Origin: Thioflexithrix psekupsensis
Lineage (GTDB): Bacteria; Pseudomonadota; Gammaproteobacteria; Beggiatoales; Beggiatoaceae
Reading direction: 5' to 3'
DNA length: 64,000 nucleotides
Assembly (NCBI RefSeq): GCF_002149925.1
Contig: NZ_MSLT01000006.1
Coordinates: forward strand, 62,001 to 126,000
The notes below the pieces were generated by a model that searched no databases, was not told the origin of the DNA, and saw nothing but the letters and a program-made list of their open reading frames with translations. A program made the position numbers and the translations under genes. Below, one piece after another: positions 8,160 through 15,835 of the stretch. Positions within the stretch are counted from its first letter, which is position 1, and each line of letters starts with the position of its first letter.

Positions 8160-9347
8160 ATGAGTATGACACAAGATGTTGTTTTTTTAAGTGGCGTAAG
8201 AACCGCTATTGGTGACTACGGTGGCAGTTTAAAAGATCAGCCAGCGACCGCATTGGCCGCTGCGGTGGTGCGCGAAGCGTTAAAACGCGCTCAGGTGGAT
8301 GTCACCGATGTGGGACAAGTGGTTTTTGGTCACGTCATTCATACGGATGCGCGGGATATGTACTTGTCACGGGTGGCGGCGATTGAGGGCGGTTTGCCGA
8401 TTGAAACGCCGGCTTATACGTTAAATCGTTTGTGTGGCAGTGGCTTACAAGCGATTGTTTGCGCGGCACAAGCGATCAGTTTGGGTGATGCTGTGGCTGC
8501 CGTGGCGGGCGGAGCGGAATCGATGAGTCGGGCGCAATATTGGGTGCCGGGCTTACGTTGGGGACAACGTATGAACGATGCCCAAGTGGTTGATGCGATG
8601 GTTGGGGCATTAACAGACCCCTTTGACAGTTGTCACATGGGTGTGACGGCGGAAAATGTAGCCGCTCGCTGGGGAATTTCCCGTGAAGATCAAGACGCGC
8701 TGGCCGTAGAAAGCCATCGCCGCGCCGCCAATGCCACTGCACAAGGTTATTTTGCGGATCAAATTCTTCCTATTGAATTAAAATCCCGCAAAGGCACCAC
8801 TTTATTTACGCAAGATGAGCATATTCGCGGCGATGCCACAGTCGAAGGCATGGCAAAATTACGCCCTGTTTTTAATAAGGAAGGTTCTGTCACTGCGGGC
8901 AATGCGTCGGGTTTAAACGATGCCGCGGCGGCGGTGGTGTTAATGGCGCGGGATGCGGCTGAAAGCAAAGGGTTAACACCGATGGGACGCTTAGTCGGTT
9001 ACGCGCACTCGGGCGTTGAACCCAAGTATATGGGCATTGGTCCCATTCCTGCGATTCAAAAGGTATTGGCACAAACGGGTTTAAGCATCGCTGACATGGA
9101 TGTAATCGAATTAAACGAGGCTTTTGCCGCGCAGGCTTTGGCGGTGGCGCGGGAGTTAAATTTACCCGCCGACAAAACCAATCCCAATGGTAGTGGTATT
9201 TCTCTCGGTCATCCGATTGGTGCGACAGGTGCATTAATTACGGTTAAAGCCTTGTACGAATTACATCGCACGGGTGGCCGTTATGGTTTAATTTCCATGT
9301 GTATTGGTGGGGGACAAGGGATTGCAGCGGTGATTGAGCGGTTGTAG
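8160..9347 (+). CDS. Thiolase family protein (acetyl-CoA C-acyltransferase)
   Basis: This 395-residue enzyme is of the acetoacetyl-CoA thiolase / beta-ketothiolase type. It either condenses two acyl-CoA units (polyhydroxyalkanoate or ketone-body synthesis) or cleaves 3-ketoacyl-CoA. The acylated cysteine is in NRLCGSGLQAI (about residue 91). The second active-site loop is SMCIGGGQGIA near the C-terminus, and the catalytic His is in GISLGHPIGATG. The ribosome site AAGGAG precedes two in-frame ATGs, at 8160 and 8166; the second has the better spacing and would remove two residues. No phaB or phaC partner lies alongside, so biosynthetic and degradative roles cannot be separated here. Confidence 0.92.
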   Translation: MSMTQDVVFLSGVRTAIGDYGGSLKDQPATALAAAVVREALKRAQVDVTDVGQVVFGHVIHTDARDMYLSRVAAIEGGLPIETPAYTLNRLCGSGLQAIVCAAQAISLGDAVAAVAGGAESMSRAQYWVPGLRWGQRMNDAQVVDAMVGALTDPFDSCHMGVTAENVAARWGISREDQDALAVESHRRAANATAQGYFADQILPIELKSRKGTTLFTQDEHIRGDATVEGMAKLRPVFNKEGSVTAGNASGLNDAAAAVVLMARDAAESKGLTPMGRLVGYAHSGVEPKYMGIGPIPAIQKVLAQTGLSIADMDVIELNEAFAAQALAVARELNLPADKTNPNGSGISLGHPIGATGALITVKALYELHRTGGRYGLISMCIGGGQGIAAVIERL

Positions 9348-9369
9348 TCTTTTTGTTGGAATGGTGAAT

Positions 9370-9407
9370 AAAAGACCTGTTAGAAGTGATTCTGGCAGGT
9401 CTTTTTT
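9370..9407 (+). terminator. Rho-independent terminator of the thiolase gene
   Basis: Stem AAAAGACCTG / CAGGTCTTTT enclosing an 16-base loop, with a T run immediately after the stem. Lies 22 bases past the thiolase stop. Confidence 0.85.
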
Positions 9408-9468
9408 AATTTTGGCTTCGATCTAACTTCCAGAATTGAAGAAAAACTGATTTTTTGAAGGGATTTTC

Positions 9469-9586
9469 TGTCTGAATCAGAATTTCAGGATTTTCAGAAT
9501 TGAAGAATAAAAAAATCTGTTTAAAATAAACGACTGGCAAGAATAAATTTTGAAAATTCTTGTGTCTGTAAATTCTGATTCAGACA
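9469..9586. repeat. MITE-like palindromic element, full copy
   Basis: 118 bp with perfect terminal inverted repeats (TGTCTGAATCAGAATTT and AAATTCTGATTCAGACA) and an AT-rich core containing ATCTGTTTAAAATAAACGAC. The core is almost the same as in the copy at 21875-21966. No ORF is visible inside. Confidence 0.75.
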
Positions 9587-9590
9587 TTAT

Positions 9591-9637
9591 GGTGTTTTTA
9601 AGAGTTCTTTTACAGCCTCGCCATGTGGGAACAAGGA
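9591..9637. repeat. Half-copy of the GTGGGAACGAGG-type repeat
   Basis: This 46-base stretch differs at only about 4 positions from 60356-60402. Both contain GAGTTCTTTTACAG and end in GCCATGTGGGAAC. The left arm present at 60 kb is missing here. It abuts the MITE copy, so two repeat families are stacked in one gap. Confidence 0.6.
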
Positions 9638-9704
9638 AAGTTCTCCACCTAAATTAAAGTTTACAACTATACCTGATTTTGGTATTACTCTATTTTCCAA
9701 AGCC

Positions 9705-9725
9705 AGCGTCCCCTACGGGGACGCT
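9705..9725. terminator. Short perfect hairpin downstream of the FGE gene
   Basis: AGCGTCCCC / GGGGACGCT stem with a 3-base loop, 34 bases beyond the minus-strand FGE stop. No clear T tract follows on either strand. It may protect the 3' end of the transcript or terminate it. Confidence 0.45.
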
Positions 9726-9758
9726 CTTAAAAAGGGTAAAAGAGTAAAAGTAAAAAGC

Positions 9759-10877
9759 CTAAAGAATACTTGGGGAAGAGCGCACGACACGGAACCCGAG
9801 ATTGTAGAACGAGTAGTCAGGAGAATTCCTGCTGCGGAGGGCGGAACGAAGATTGCTGGGGAGGTTGCTCCAAGAACCACCACGCAGCACTCGCATACCA
9901 TCACCACCTTCCCACGCTGAACCGTCTGTTGGCGCACCTTTATAATCCCCATGCCAACCATCCTGACACCATTCCCATACATTGCCGTGCATGTCATATA
10001 AACCAAAAGGATTGGGCTTAAATGAACCCACTGGCGCAGTCTGCTGATTACCCCACCGACTCCCACAACCATCACAATTCGCCTTGTTTTTACCTATCTC
10101 ATCTCCCCACCAATATCTGGTTGTCGTTCCCGCACGACACGCATACTCCCACTCTGCCTCCGTCGGTAAACGATATGCCTCTCCCGTTTGCTGACTCAAC
10201 CACTGACAATACTTTTGCGCATCGTTCCAACTTACGTTAATCACAGGACGTTTTCCTCGTCCCCAACCGTTATCGTTCGGCTTGCTTGTTCCTGTCGCTT
10301 TACAATATTTGTCGTAATCCTCAAACGTCACCTGATATTTTCCCAGCGCAAAGGGTTTGGTTATCGTAACATCATGAATGGGTTTTTCGTTGTTATCATC
10401 ATTAGAACCCATCATAAACTTCCCCGCTGGCACAATGACCATCTCTGGCGCAAGTGAACCGTCTTTGAGTTTGTCTTGGAAAGTGTCGCCTGATTTAGGT
10501 GTAAATATGGAAATGGAAGGATTTTTCTGAACAGAATTGGCCGCAATAATCTGATTAGACAACGGCTGCTTAATCACACCCAATGCCAATGCCCAAGTTT
10601 CTACTGTCCAATGTGCTGCTTCGGGTTGAAGTGATAACTCTTCATGCAACCTTTTAATTAACTGCTGCAATAACATCTCCATAGGAATTCCATTGGGAGG
10701 ATTTAATAGACTGTTACCAATATCTTCCTCCAATGCACTAATTAATAAACGAATCTCTTTTTTAGCATTAGGGCATAAGTCATTAAGTATCGCTTTACAT
10801 CGTTTAGGTTCTCCACATAAACTTGTGCCATAACGACGAATCATCTCTTGTAAATGTTGACGAATAGAGCTATCCAT
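9759..10877 (-). CDS. FGE-sulfatase-domain protein with shared N-terminal domain; candidate DGR target
   Basis: This is a 372-residue protein. Residues 1-105 form a small helical domain (RRYGTSLCGEPKRCKAILND, then a predicted helix bundle ending in TVETWALALGVIKQP) that is almost identical in the next two genes and probably links them to a common partner. After a short linker, residues about 148-370 are a formylglycine-generating-enzyme/SUMF1 domain: MVIVPAGKFMMGS, YRLPTEAEWEYACRAGT, FGLYDMHGNVWEWCQD and RVLRGGSW are all present. Most bacterial proteins of this type lack sulfatase-activating activity and serve as C-type-lectin-fold binding modules. The final segment before GFRVVRS looks hypervariable. 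It is the last gene of the minus-strand cluster. Whether it is an enzyme or a binding protein is open. Confidence 0.8.
   Translation of the reverse strand: MDSSIRQHLQEMIRRYGTSLCGEPKRCKAILNDLCPNAKKEIRLLISALEEDIGNSLLNPPNGIPMEMLLQQLIKRLHEELSLQPEAAHWTVETWALALGVIKQPLSNQIIAANSVQKNPSISIFTPKSGDTFQDKLKDGSLAPEMVIVPAGKFMMGSNDDNNEKPIHDVTITKPFALGKYQVTFEDYDKYCKATGTSKPNDNGWGRGKRPVINVSWNDAQKYCQWLSQQTGEAYRLPTEAEWEYACRAGTTTRYWWGDEIGKNKANCDGCGSRWGNQQTAPVGSFKPNPFGLYDMHGNVWEWCQDGWHGDYKGAPTDGSAWEGGDGMRVLRGGSWSNLPSNLRSALRSRNSPDYSFYNLGFRVVRSSPSIL
9798..9869 (-). other. Candidate DGR variable region in the FGE domain
   Basis: 24 codons lie between the invariant RGGSW and GFRVV motifs. The codons AGC, AAC, CTC, AGC, CTC, AGC, TAC, TTC, TAC and CTC fall where homologous variable proteins typically have Asn-rich stretches, and all are compatible with AAC template codons mutated at A. 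There is no second copy in the window to compare, so this is weaker than the DUF1566 case. Confidence 0.5.
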
Positions 10878-10936
10878 TAGATTGTTTCCTAATGACTTTA
10901 TAGTAAAATTAAAAATAGAGACTTTAGGTTTTGTTT

Positions 10937-10973
10937 AAGAATATTTTGGGGGAAAGCGCATAACACAGAATCC
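10937..10973 (-). pseudogene. Relic of an FGE-gene 3' end
   Basis: On the minus strand the sequence GGATTCTGTGTTATGCGCTT, continuing to ATATTCTT, aligns without gaps of more than one or two bases with the 3' end of the FGE gene (GGGTTCCGTGTCGTGCGCTC, continuing to GTATTCTT, 9762-9797). It lies after the stop of the DUF1566 gene at 10991, outside any ORF. Confidence 0.65.
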
Positions 10974-10990
10974 ATAAAGAAAAATGCAAA

Positions 10991-11986
10991 TCACTGTCCG
11001 CCGCGCACCAGCCGAACGTGATAGTCGTTGCTGCGATAGCCGTAGTTGCCATTACCATTACCGAAATTCACGAGCCACGCGTCGTTTGTGTAGCCCGCAA
11101 CAGGGGAACTAGACCAAACGAACCATTGGGGTGCATCAGGAAACGCTTCTTGTACTATGGTTGGACACTGATAGTCACCTTCACACCGTTCGCCATTATT
11201 CGGAAAATAGGCAGGTTCCCCGCTGCTACAGTAAACCAAGCTACGCAATTCCTCAATTGTCGGGAGTCGCCAGTCGCTATGTCCTGCAAATCTAATCTTT
11301 AGTTTTCGCGCTTCATCCCAACTCATCTCTCGTGCTTCTCCGTGACAGCGACCATTCTGCCATGCCTGCCCAATTAGGCAGCGCATCCACTGGAGATTGG
11401 TTTTAACATCGGTTACAGTGCCGTCACCGTTGTCTTGATAACGGTCTTTAATTAGGGGTTTCTTATGTGTTTTAGATACAGGCGTGGAAGGATTTTTCTG
11501 AACAGGATTAGGGGTAATGACGTTATTAGACGATGACTGCTTAATTATACCCAATGCCAGTGCGCAAGTTTCCACTACTTTAGACATGAAAGACGGGGAA
11601 GGATTTTTCTGAACAGGGTCAGGGGTAATGACGTTATTGGAAATGTTATTAGGTTTTATATTACCAGAGAACGGCTGCTTAATCACACCCAATGCCAATG
11701 CCCAAGTTTCTACTGTCCAATGTGCTGCTTCGGGTTGAAGTGATAACTCTTCATGCAACCGTTTAATTAACTGCTGCAATAACATCTCCATAGGAATTCC
11801 ATTGGGAGGATTTAATAGACTGTTACCAATATCTTCTTCCAATGCGCTAATTAATAAACGAATCTCTTTTTTAGCAGTAGGACACAAGTCATTAAGTATC
11901 GCTTTACACCGTTTAGGCTCTCCACATAAACTTGTGCCATAACGACGAATCATCTCTTGTAAATGTTGACGAATAGAGCTATCCAT
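10991..11986 (-). CDS. DUF1566 protein with shared N-terminal domain; candidate DGR target
   Basis: This is a 331-residue protein. Residues 1-105 are the shared helical domain seen in the flanking paralogues. A linker of about 75 residues contains a duplicated segment (TPDPVQKNPS and TPNPVQKNPS, each preceded by an ALALGVIKQP- or ALALGIIKQS-like copy), which looks like an internal duplication of the end of the N-domain. Residues about 185-331 are DUF1566: YQDNGDGTVTDVKTNLQWMR, GHSDWRLPTIEELRSLVYCS, and the ending HVRLVRGGQ. The Cys pairs in RCLIGQAW...GRCHGEA and RCEGDYQCP may form disulfides or bind metal. There is no signal peptide, so it is probably cytoplasmic. The role is inferred to be ligand sensing, coupled through the N-domain to the upstream kinase/phosphatase/vWA module. 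Confidence 0.78.
   Translation of the reverse strand: MDSSIRQHLQEMIRRYGTSLCGEPKRCKAILNDLCPTAKKEIRLLISALEEDIGNSLLNPPNGIPMEMLLQQLIKRLHEELSLQPEAAHWTVETWALALGVIKQPFSGNIKPNNISNNVITPDPVQKNPSPSFMSKVVETCALALGIIKQSSSNNVITPNPVQKNPSTPVSKTHKKPLIKDRYQDNGDGTVTDVKTNLQWMRCLIGQAWQNGRCHGEAREMSWDEARKLKIRFAGHSDWRLPTIEELRSLVYCSSGEPAYFPNNGERCEGDYQCPTIVQEAFPDAPQWFVWSSSPVAGYTNDAWLVNFGNGNGNYGYRSNDYHVRLVRGGQ
11018..11092 (-). other. Candidate DGR variable region in DUF1566 gene (copy 2)
   Basis: 25-codon block between GCGGGC and GTTCGG on the minus strand. Against the copy at 12127-12201 there are 24 base differences, of which 23 are at codon positions 1 or 2 and the remaining one is A/G. The 24 bases before the block are identical in the two copies, and so are the 18 bases after it. 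Confidence 0.75.
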
Positions 11987-12045
11987 TAGATTGTTTCCTA
12001 ATGACTTTGTAGTAAAATTAAAAATAGAGACTTTAGGTTTTGTTT

Positions 12046-12082
12046 AAGAATATCTTGAAAAATAGCGCATGACACAGAATCC
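12046..12082 (-). pseudogene. Second relic of an FGE-gene 3' end
   Basis: Behind the DUF1566 gene at 12106, the minus strand reads GGATTCTGTGTCATGCGCTA and continues to ATATTCTT. It matches the 3' end of the FGE gene and the relic at 10937-10973. It is untranslated. Confidence 0.6.
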
Positions 12083-12105
12083 ATAAAGAAAAATGCAAAT
12101 CATTG

Positions 12106-12984
12106 TCAGCCGCGCACCAGCCGAACGTGATTGAAGCTGTGGTGATAGCTGCCGTAGCCACCACCATTATAGAAATCCACGCTCCACGCGAGGAACGTGT
12201 TGCCCGCAACAGGGGAACTAGACCAAACCCATGATGCAGGTGAGTCAGGAAACGCTTCTTGTACTATAGTTGGATGTTGATAGCCACCTTCACACCGTTT
12301 GCCATTATTCGGAAAATAGGCAGGTTTCCCGCTGCTACAGTAAACCAAGCTACGCAATTCCTCAATTGTCGGGAGTCGCCAATTGCTATGTCCTGCAAAG
12401 TTAATCTTCTGTGCCTTCGCCTCTTTCCAATTCATCTTTCGTGCTTCTCCCTGACAGCGACCATTCTGCCATGTCTGCCCAATTAGGCAGCGCATCCATT
12501 GGAGATTGGTTTTAACATCGGTTACAGTGCCGTCACCGTTGTCTCGATAACGGTCTTTAATCAGAGGTTTCTCATGTGCTTTAGATACAGGCGGGGAAGG
12601 ATTTTTCTGAACAGGGTCAGGGGTAACGACGTTATTGGAAATGTTATTAGGTTTTATATTACCAGAGAAGGGCTGCTTAATCACACCCAATGCCAATGCC
12701 CAAGTTTCCACTGTCCAATGTGCTGCTTCGGGTTGAAGTGATAACTCTTCATGCAACCGTTTAATTAACTGCTGCAATAACATCTCCATAGGAATTCCAT
12801 TGGGAGGATTTAATAGACTACTACCAATATCTTCCTCCAATGCGCTAATTAATAAACGAATCTCTTTTTTAGCAGTAGGACATAAGTCATTAAGTATCGC
12901 TTTACATCGTTTAGGCTCTCCACATAAACTTGTGCCATAACGACGAATCATCTCTTGTAAATGTTGACGAATAGAGCTATCCAT
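12106..12984 (-). CDS. DUF1566 protein with shared N-terminal domain; candidate DGR target
   Basis: This 292-residue paralogue has the same plan: helical N-domain 1-105, a short Pro-rich linker (SPPVSKAHEKPL) and DUF1566 from about 150 to the end (YRDNGDGTVTDVKTNLQWMR, GHSNWRLPTIEELRSLVYCS). It ends HVRLVRG, two residues short of the others, because the Gly codon GGA is TGA here; the old CAG codon (now CAA) and the original TGA follow directly. It is the first of the three paralogues after the kinase, whose stop is 91 bases upstream. The shared leader with a TTAGGAAAC ribosome site precedes the ATG. Function as for its neighbour, by inference. Confidence 0.78.
   Translation of the reverse strand: MDSSIRQHLQEMIRRYGTSLCGEPKRCKAILNDLCPTAKKEIRLLISALEEDIGSSLLNPPNGIPMEMLLQQLIKRLHEELSLQPEAAHWTVETWALALGVIKQPFSGNIKPNNISNNVVTPDPVQKNPSPPVSKAHEKPLIKDRYRDNGDGTVTDVKTNLQWMRCLIGQTWQNGRCQGEARKMNWKEAKAQKINFAGHSNWRLPTIEELRSLVYCSSGKPAYFPNNGKRCEGGYQHPTIVQEAFPDSPASWVWSSSPVAGNTFLAWSVDFYNGGGYGSYHHSFNHVRLVRG
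12127..12201 (-). other. Candidate DGR variable region in DUF1566 gene (copy 3)
   Basis: 25-codon block with the same borders and length as the other two DUF1566 copies. Substituted residues are mostly aromatic, Ser, Gly, His and Asn, the set reachable from AAC/AAT by mutating A. Third codon positions stay C or T almost throughout. Confidence 0.75.
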
Positions 12985-13075
12985 TAGATTGTTTCCTAAT
13001 GACTTTGTAGTAAAATTAAAAATAGAGACTTTAGGTTTTGTTTAAAACATAAAGTCTTCTTAATAATCCATAATA

Positions 13076-14392
13076 CTAAATGCGGATTTCACCTTCAACC
13101 TTTCCGAAATTGATTTTTATCCCATTCGCCAAGGTGACACTGCGTCCGTGTTCTACATCGGAAATCGTCCCATCAGCCAAAGTAACCACCCATTTTTCTG
13201 CACTAAGGTTTTTCATTCCCCAAATAGCAGGATTTTTAGGATGGCGGGTCACTTCGCCCTCTACACCAGAATAATCAAAAAGTTTACTGGGGTTAAGATG
13301 ATGCGGATACAATTTAGTGTCGTGGTTGAGCATCACCACATGCTGCCCTATTTTAATACGTGGTGGCGGCGTGGGAGTCTTTCCGCAGTTCCAACAATTT
13401 TCTAATTGTCCGTTGTTTTGCAAGGCCGTTTGATCATAAAACACTTCTGCCCCGCAATGCCCACAATAAATACGGCTATCACGCAACTTAGCCAATGCCT
13501 TACGCCATTCCGTTTCCCGTACTCGTCCATGCTGTGGATCACGAATCCCTTCAGTGAACGCTTTGGTAAATATCTCACGAATAAAAACAGGATAAATTGG
13601 CCAAAAAATAAGGGCATTATCATGATAACCGCGTTGCGGACGATTGCTGTCATTATGAGGGTCATAAATAAACACGGGATCAGTCCCGTAAAGTTTATTC
13701 ATCGCAGGCAAATCAAAACATCTAATATCTGACTCTTTTTTACCCTCTAATGGATGATGTCCCATCAACAAATAGAACAACAAAACCGCCAATGAAAACA
13801 AATCCGATTGCGTATTGGGATCAGTCTCACCACGCACCACTTCAGGAGCCATAAAACGCGGTGTACCTCGCACTAGCGAATCCGTTTGTCCATCAACGCT
13901 AACGTTATCATTATCACAAATCAGCACCTCCCCCGTATTAGGGTCAAAAAACACATTGCCAAAAGAAATATCTCGATAACACAAACCTTGAGAATGTAAC
14001 TGAGAAAAGCTATCAGCAAGTCCTATCCCCGCAGTCACCAAAGCCAGAAAACTTGGTTCAATGCGGCGCGTCATAAGGTCATTCAAACTTTTAAAACGCG
14101 CTTCACGTAAAGGCATAAAGTAACCAAAACCCTGCACACTGTCCGATTCAGCCAAAGCAAACGGCCATAAAAAACGCGATGTCGGTGCGCCTTTTTGAAT
14201 AATGCTATGGAGTGCTTGATGCTGTTCGGGTGTGGAGGTATTAGGCAGATACCATTTTAACGCCACTGGTTTTTCACCCAGCTTGGCACGATACACTTCA
14301 CCCTGTCCGCCACCGCCTAAAAAACTTTCGATATAGCAGTCATGCTGTGACTTCAAAGGTAATTTTTGTTTTAATTTCAACAATTGGTTCAT
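13076..14392 (-). CDS. Ser/Thr protein kinase with C-terminal zinc ribbon (TerY-P triad type)
   Basis: This cytoplasmic protein kinase is about 438 residues long. Kinase features: glycine loop LGGGGQGEVYRAK, ATP-binding Lys in PVALKWY, catalytic loop CYRDISFGNVFF (Tyr replaces the usual His of HRD), metal-binding loop LICDNDNVS (DND in place of DFG), and RGTPRFMAPEVVRGE with the APE motif. A zinc ribbon, CGHCGAEVFYD ... CWNCGK, follows near residues 340-370, and then a C-terminal domain of about 70 residues. The DND variant and zinc ribbon are known from kinases coupled to TerY-type vWA proteins and PP2C phosphatases, which are exactly its upstream neighbours. The ATG at 14392 is preferred to the GTG at 14416 because AAGGAAA precedes it. 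The likely target proteins are the paralogues downstream, by inference. Confidence 0.88.
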   Translation of the reverse strand: MNQLLKLKQKLPLKSQHDCYIESFLGGGGQGEVYRAKLGEKPVALKWYLPNTSTPEQHQALHSIIQKGAPTSRFLWPFALAESDSVQGFGYFMPLREARFKSLNDLMTRRIEPSFLALVTAGIGLADSFSQLHSQGLCYRDISFGNVFFDPNTGEVLICDNDNVSVDGQTDSLVRGTPRFMAPEVVRGETDPNTQSDLFSLAVLLFYLLMGHHPLEGKKESDIRCFDLPAMNKLYGTDPVFIYDPHNDSNRPQRGYHDNALIFWPIYPVFIREIFTKAFTEGIRDPQHGRVRETEWRKALAKLRDSRIYCGHCGAEVFYDQTALQNNGQLENCWNCGKTPTPPPRIKIGQHVVMLNHDTKLYPHHLNPSKLFDYSGVEGEVTRHPKNPAIWGMKNLSAEKWVVTLADGTISDVEHGRSVTLANGIKINFGKVEGEIRI

Positions 14393-14475
14393 GTCAATTT
14401 TCCTTGAATGAAACACTCAACATTTTCAGTATTTTCAGGTTAATATAACCCTTTAATTTGTTTGAGTTTTATATT

Positions 14476-15309
14476 TTAAAACTCACGCCAAATCAAACCC
14501 AAAGTGGTATCATCTCCACTGCCTGCTTGTGCCGTTTGTGCTAACCAATTTTCTAAATTGTGCTGCACAAACGCCATGCCTTCGTTTTCTAGCAAGGCCA
14601 AAAAATCGCGGCCTGCTTGGAAAAAGTCATCTTCTTCTACAAAAGAGTTACTGTAACCATCAGTACATAATAAAATTAAATCAGGTGGATCATCAATTAA
14701 AGGCTGAATCAAAACACGAAATTCTTTCCACGCATCGGGAGAACACAAAGAAGTCGTTTCATTGGCGATAAAACGCGCATCTTTGGACAATGGGCGATCT
14801 ACTCGTCCATCGCGCCATACTGCAAGAATATCTCCGTCGCCGAGTTGCCAATAACCAATAAAAGTTTCCGTCACCACCACAGTCAACAACGTTGTGCCAT
14901 ACGCCAGTAAAGGGTTTGCATCGCCTAATATTTCACGTTCAGCAAGCGTAAACGGTTGCACATTATCATAATGTTCATGTACCGCATGTCGCCATTGTTT
15001 CAGCAATGTTTTTGGAAACTTAGTGGTTGCTTGGTTTTTTATTTCGCTTAAAAATAACTCATTATTTTTCAAGCCACTAAGTATTTCTGAAGCGCATTCA
15101 ACAGCGCAACGACTCCCCCAATCACTACGCATACTGCGCTTACTGCCATGTCCATCTGCGATTGCAAAAAACAGAGGAAGATCATTAGGACAGGTATATT
15201 TCAATGCGTCTTGATTCGGTAAATCACCACGCACATGCTGGGGGCCGCGAATACTTGCCCCCAATGTCAGCCAGCGTTGTTCATTAACAGAACATGTCAC
15301 GCCTACCAT
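14476..15309 (-). CDS. PP2C-family protein phosphatase (TerY-P triad type)
   Basis: This 277-residue metal-dependent Ser/Thr phosphatase is expected to reverse the neighbouring kinase's phosphorylation. Conserved metal ligands are visible: Asp in LPNQDAL, Asp-Gly in FFAIADGHGSKR, Asp in LLCTDGYSNS and the paired Asp in GSGDDTTLG near the C-terminus. There is no membrane segment or extra domain. The ATG at 15307-15309 overlaps the TAG stop of the vWA gene (ATGGTAG), which implies translational coupling in the ancestral operon. Because the vWA gene is now interrupted, expression of this gene may depend on a promoter in or near the IS. The kinase follows after an 83-base gap. Confidence 0.88.
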   Translation of the reverse strand: MVGVTCSVNEQRWLTLGASIRGPQHVRGDLPNQDALKYTCPNDLPLFFAIADGHGSKRSMRSDWGSRCAVECASEILSGLKNNELFLSEIKNQATTKFPKTLLKQWRHAVHEHYDNVQPFTLAEREILGDANPLLAYGTTLLTVVVTETFIGYWQLGDGDILAVWRDGRVDRPLSKDARFIANETTSLCSPDAWKEFRVLIQPLIDDPPDLILLCTDGYSNSFVEEDDFFQAGRDFLALLENEGMAFVQHNLENWLAQTAQAGSGDDTTLGLIWREF

Positions 15310-15835
15310 ACGTCATCTGCTCCATCTGGGCCTGCGCTGGCAATCGTGACCGTTGGCATGGGTACATTCATTCCTACAGGCAAATCCCCTTTAGCTTGAC
15401 TGGCAGGACTAGAAGCGGCTTTTAATACCGCAGTCGAAACCCAACGAATAAAACGCACCAATTGTTCTGCGTTATTCGCAAGCAAAGGCTGAATTTCAGA
15501 ATGTCCGATAAATTCTTGTAAAATATCCATATCGGCATCTTTACCAATCGCAATTGAAATGCGAACGGCTTTTTTACCCCAAGGTGTTTCCATTAACGCC
15601 TTTAACCCACCATGAAAATCATCCGTAGGTTGACCGTCAGAAATCAACACCAACACAGGAGGCAAAGCACGTTCTCCCATTTTGCCGATTTCCAATTGTT
15701 CAGCCACCATACGCAAGGCTTTACCCATATCCGTCAGACCTTCGATCCCCAAATCTGTCCATTTAAACTCGGCTACAGGGGTTGGCTGTGAAATATGCCA
15801 TTGTGCGCCACTGGAAAATTTAATGGCACGGACTA

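Larger units (their letters stand above)
10563..13044 (-). repeat. Triplicated leader plus N-terminal-domain module
   Basis: Three near-identical direct copies of about 375 bp lie at 10563-10936, 11672-12045 and 12670-13044. Each contains the leader (AACCTAAAGTCTC ... TTAGGAAACAATCTA before the ATG) and the first 105 codons. The spacing of about 1.1 kb corresponds to whole-gene tandem duplication, after which the 3' parts diverged or were exchanged. Confidence 0.85.

Noticed and set aside
9348-9758. Searching the gap for a DGR template repeat
   Set aside because: The gap contains a terminator, a MITE copy and a half repeat; no AAC-rich stretch matching the variable blocks was seen, and no reverse-transcriptase motif was found in any frame of the window.
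9713-10240. Several open frames overlapping the FGE gene on both strands
   Set aside because: All are shadows of the FGE reading frame, which has complete domain motifs.
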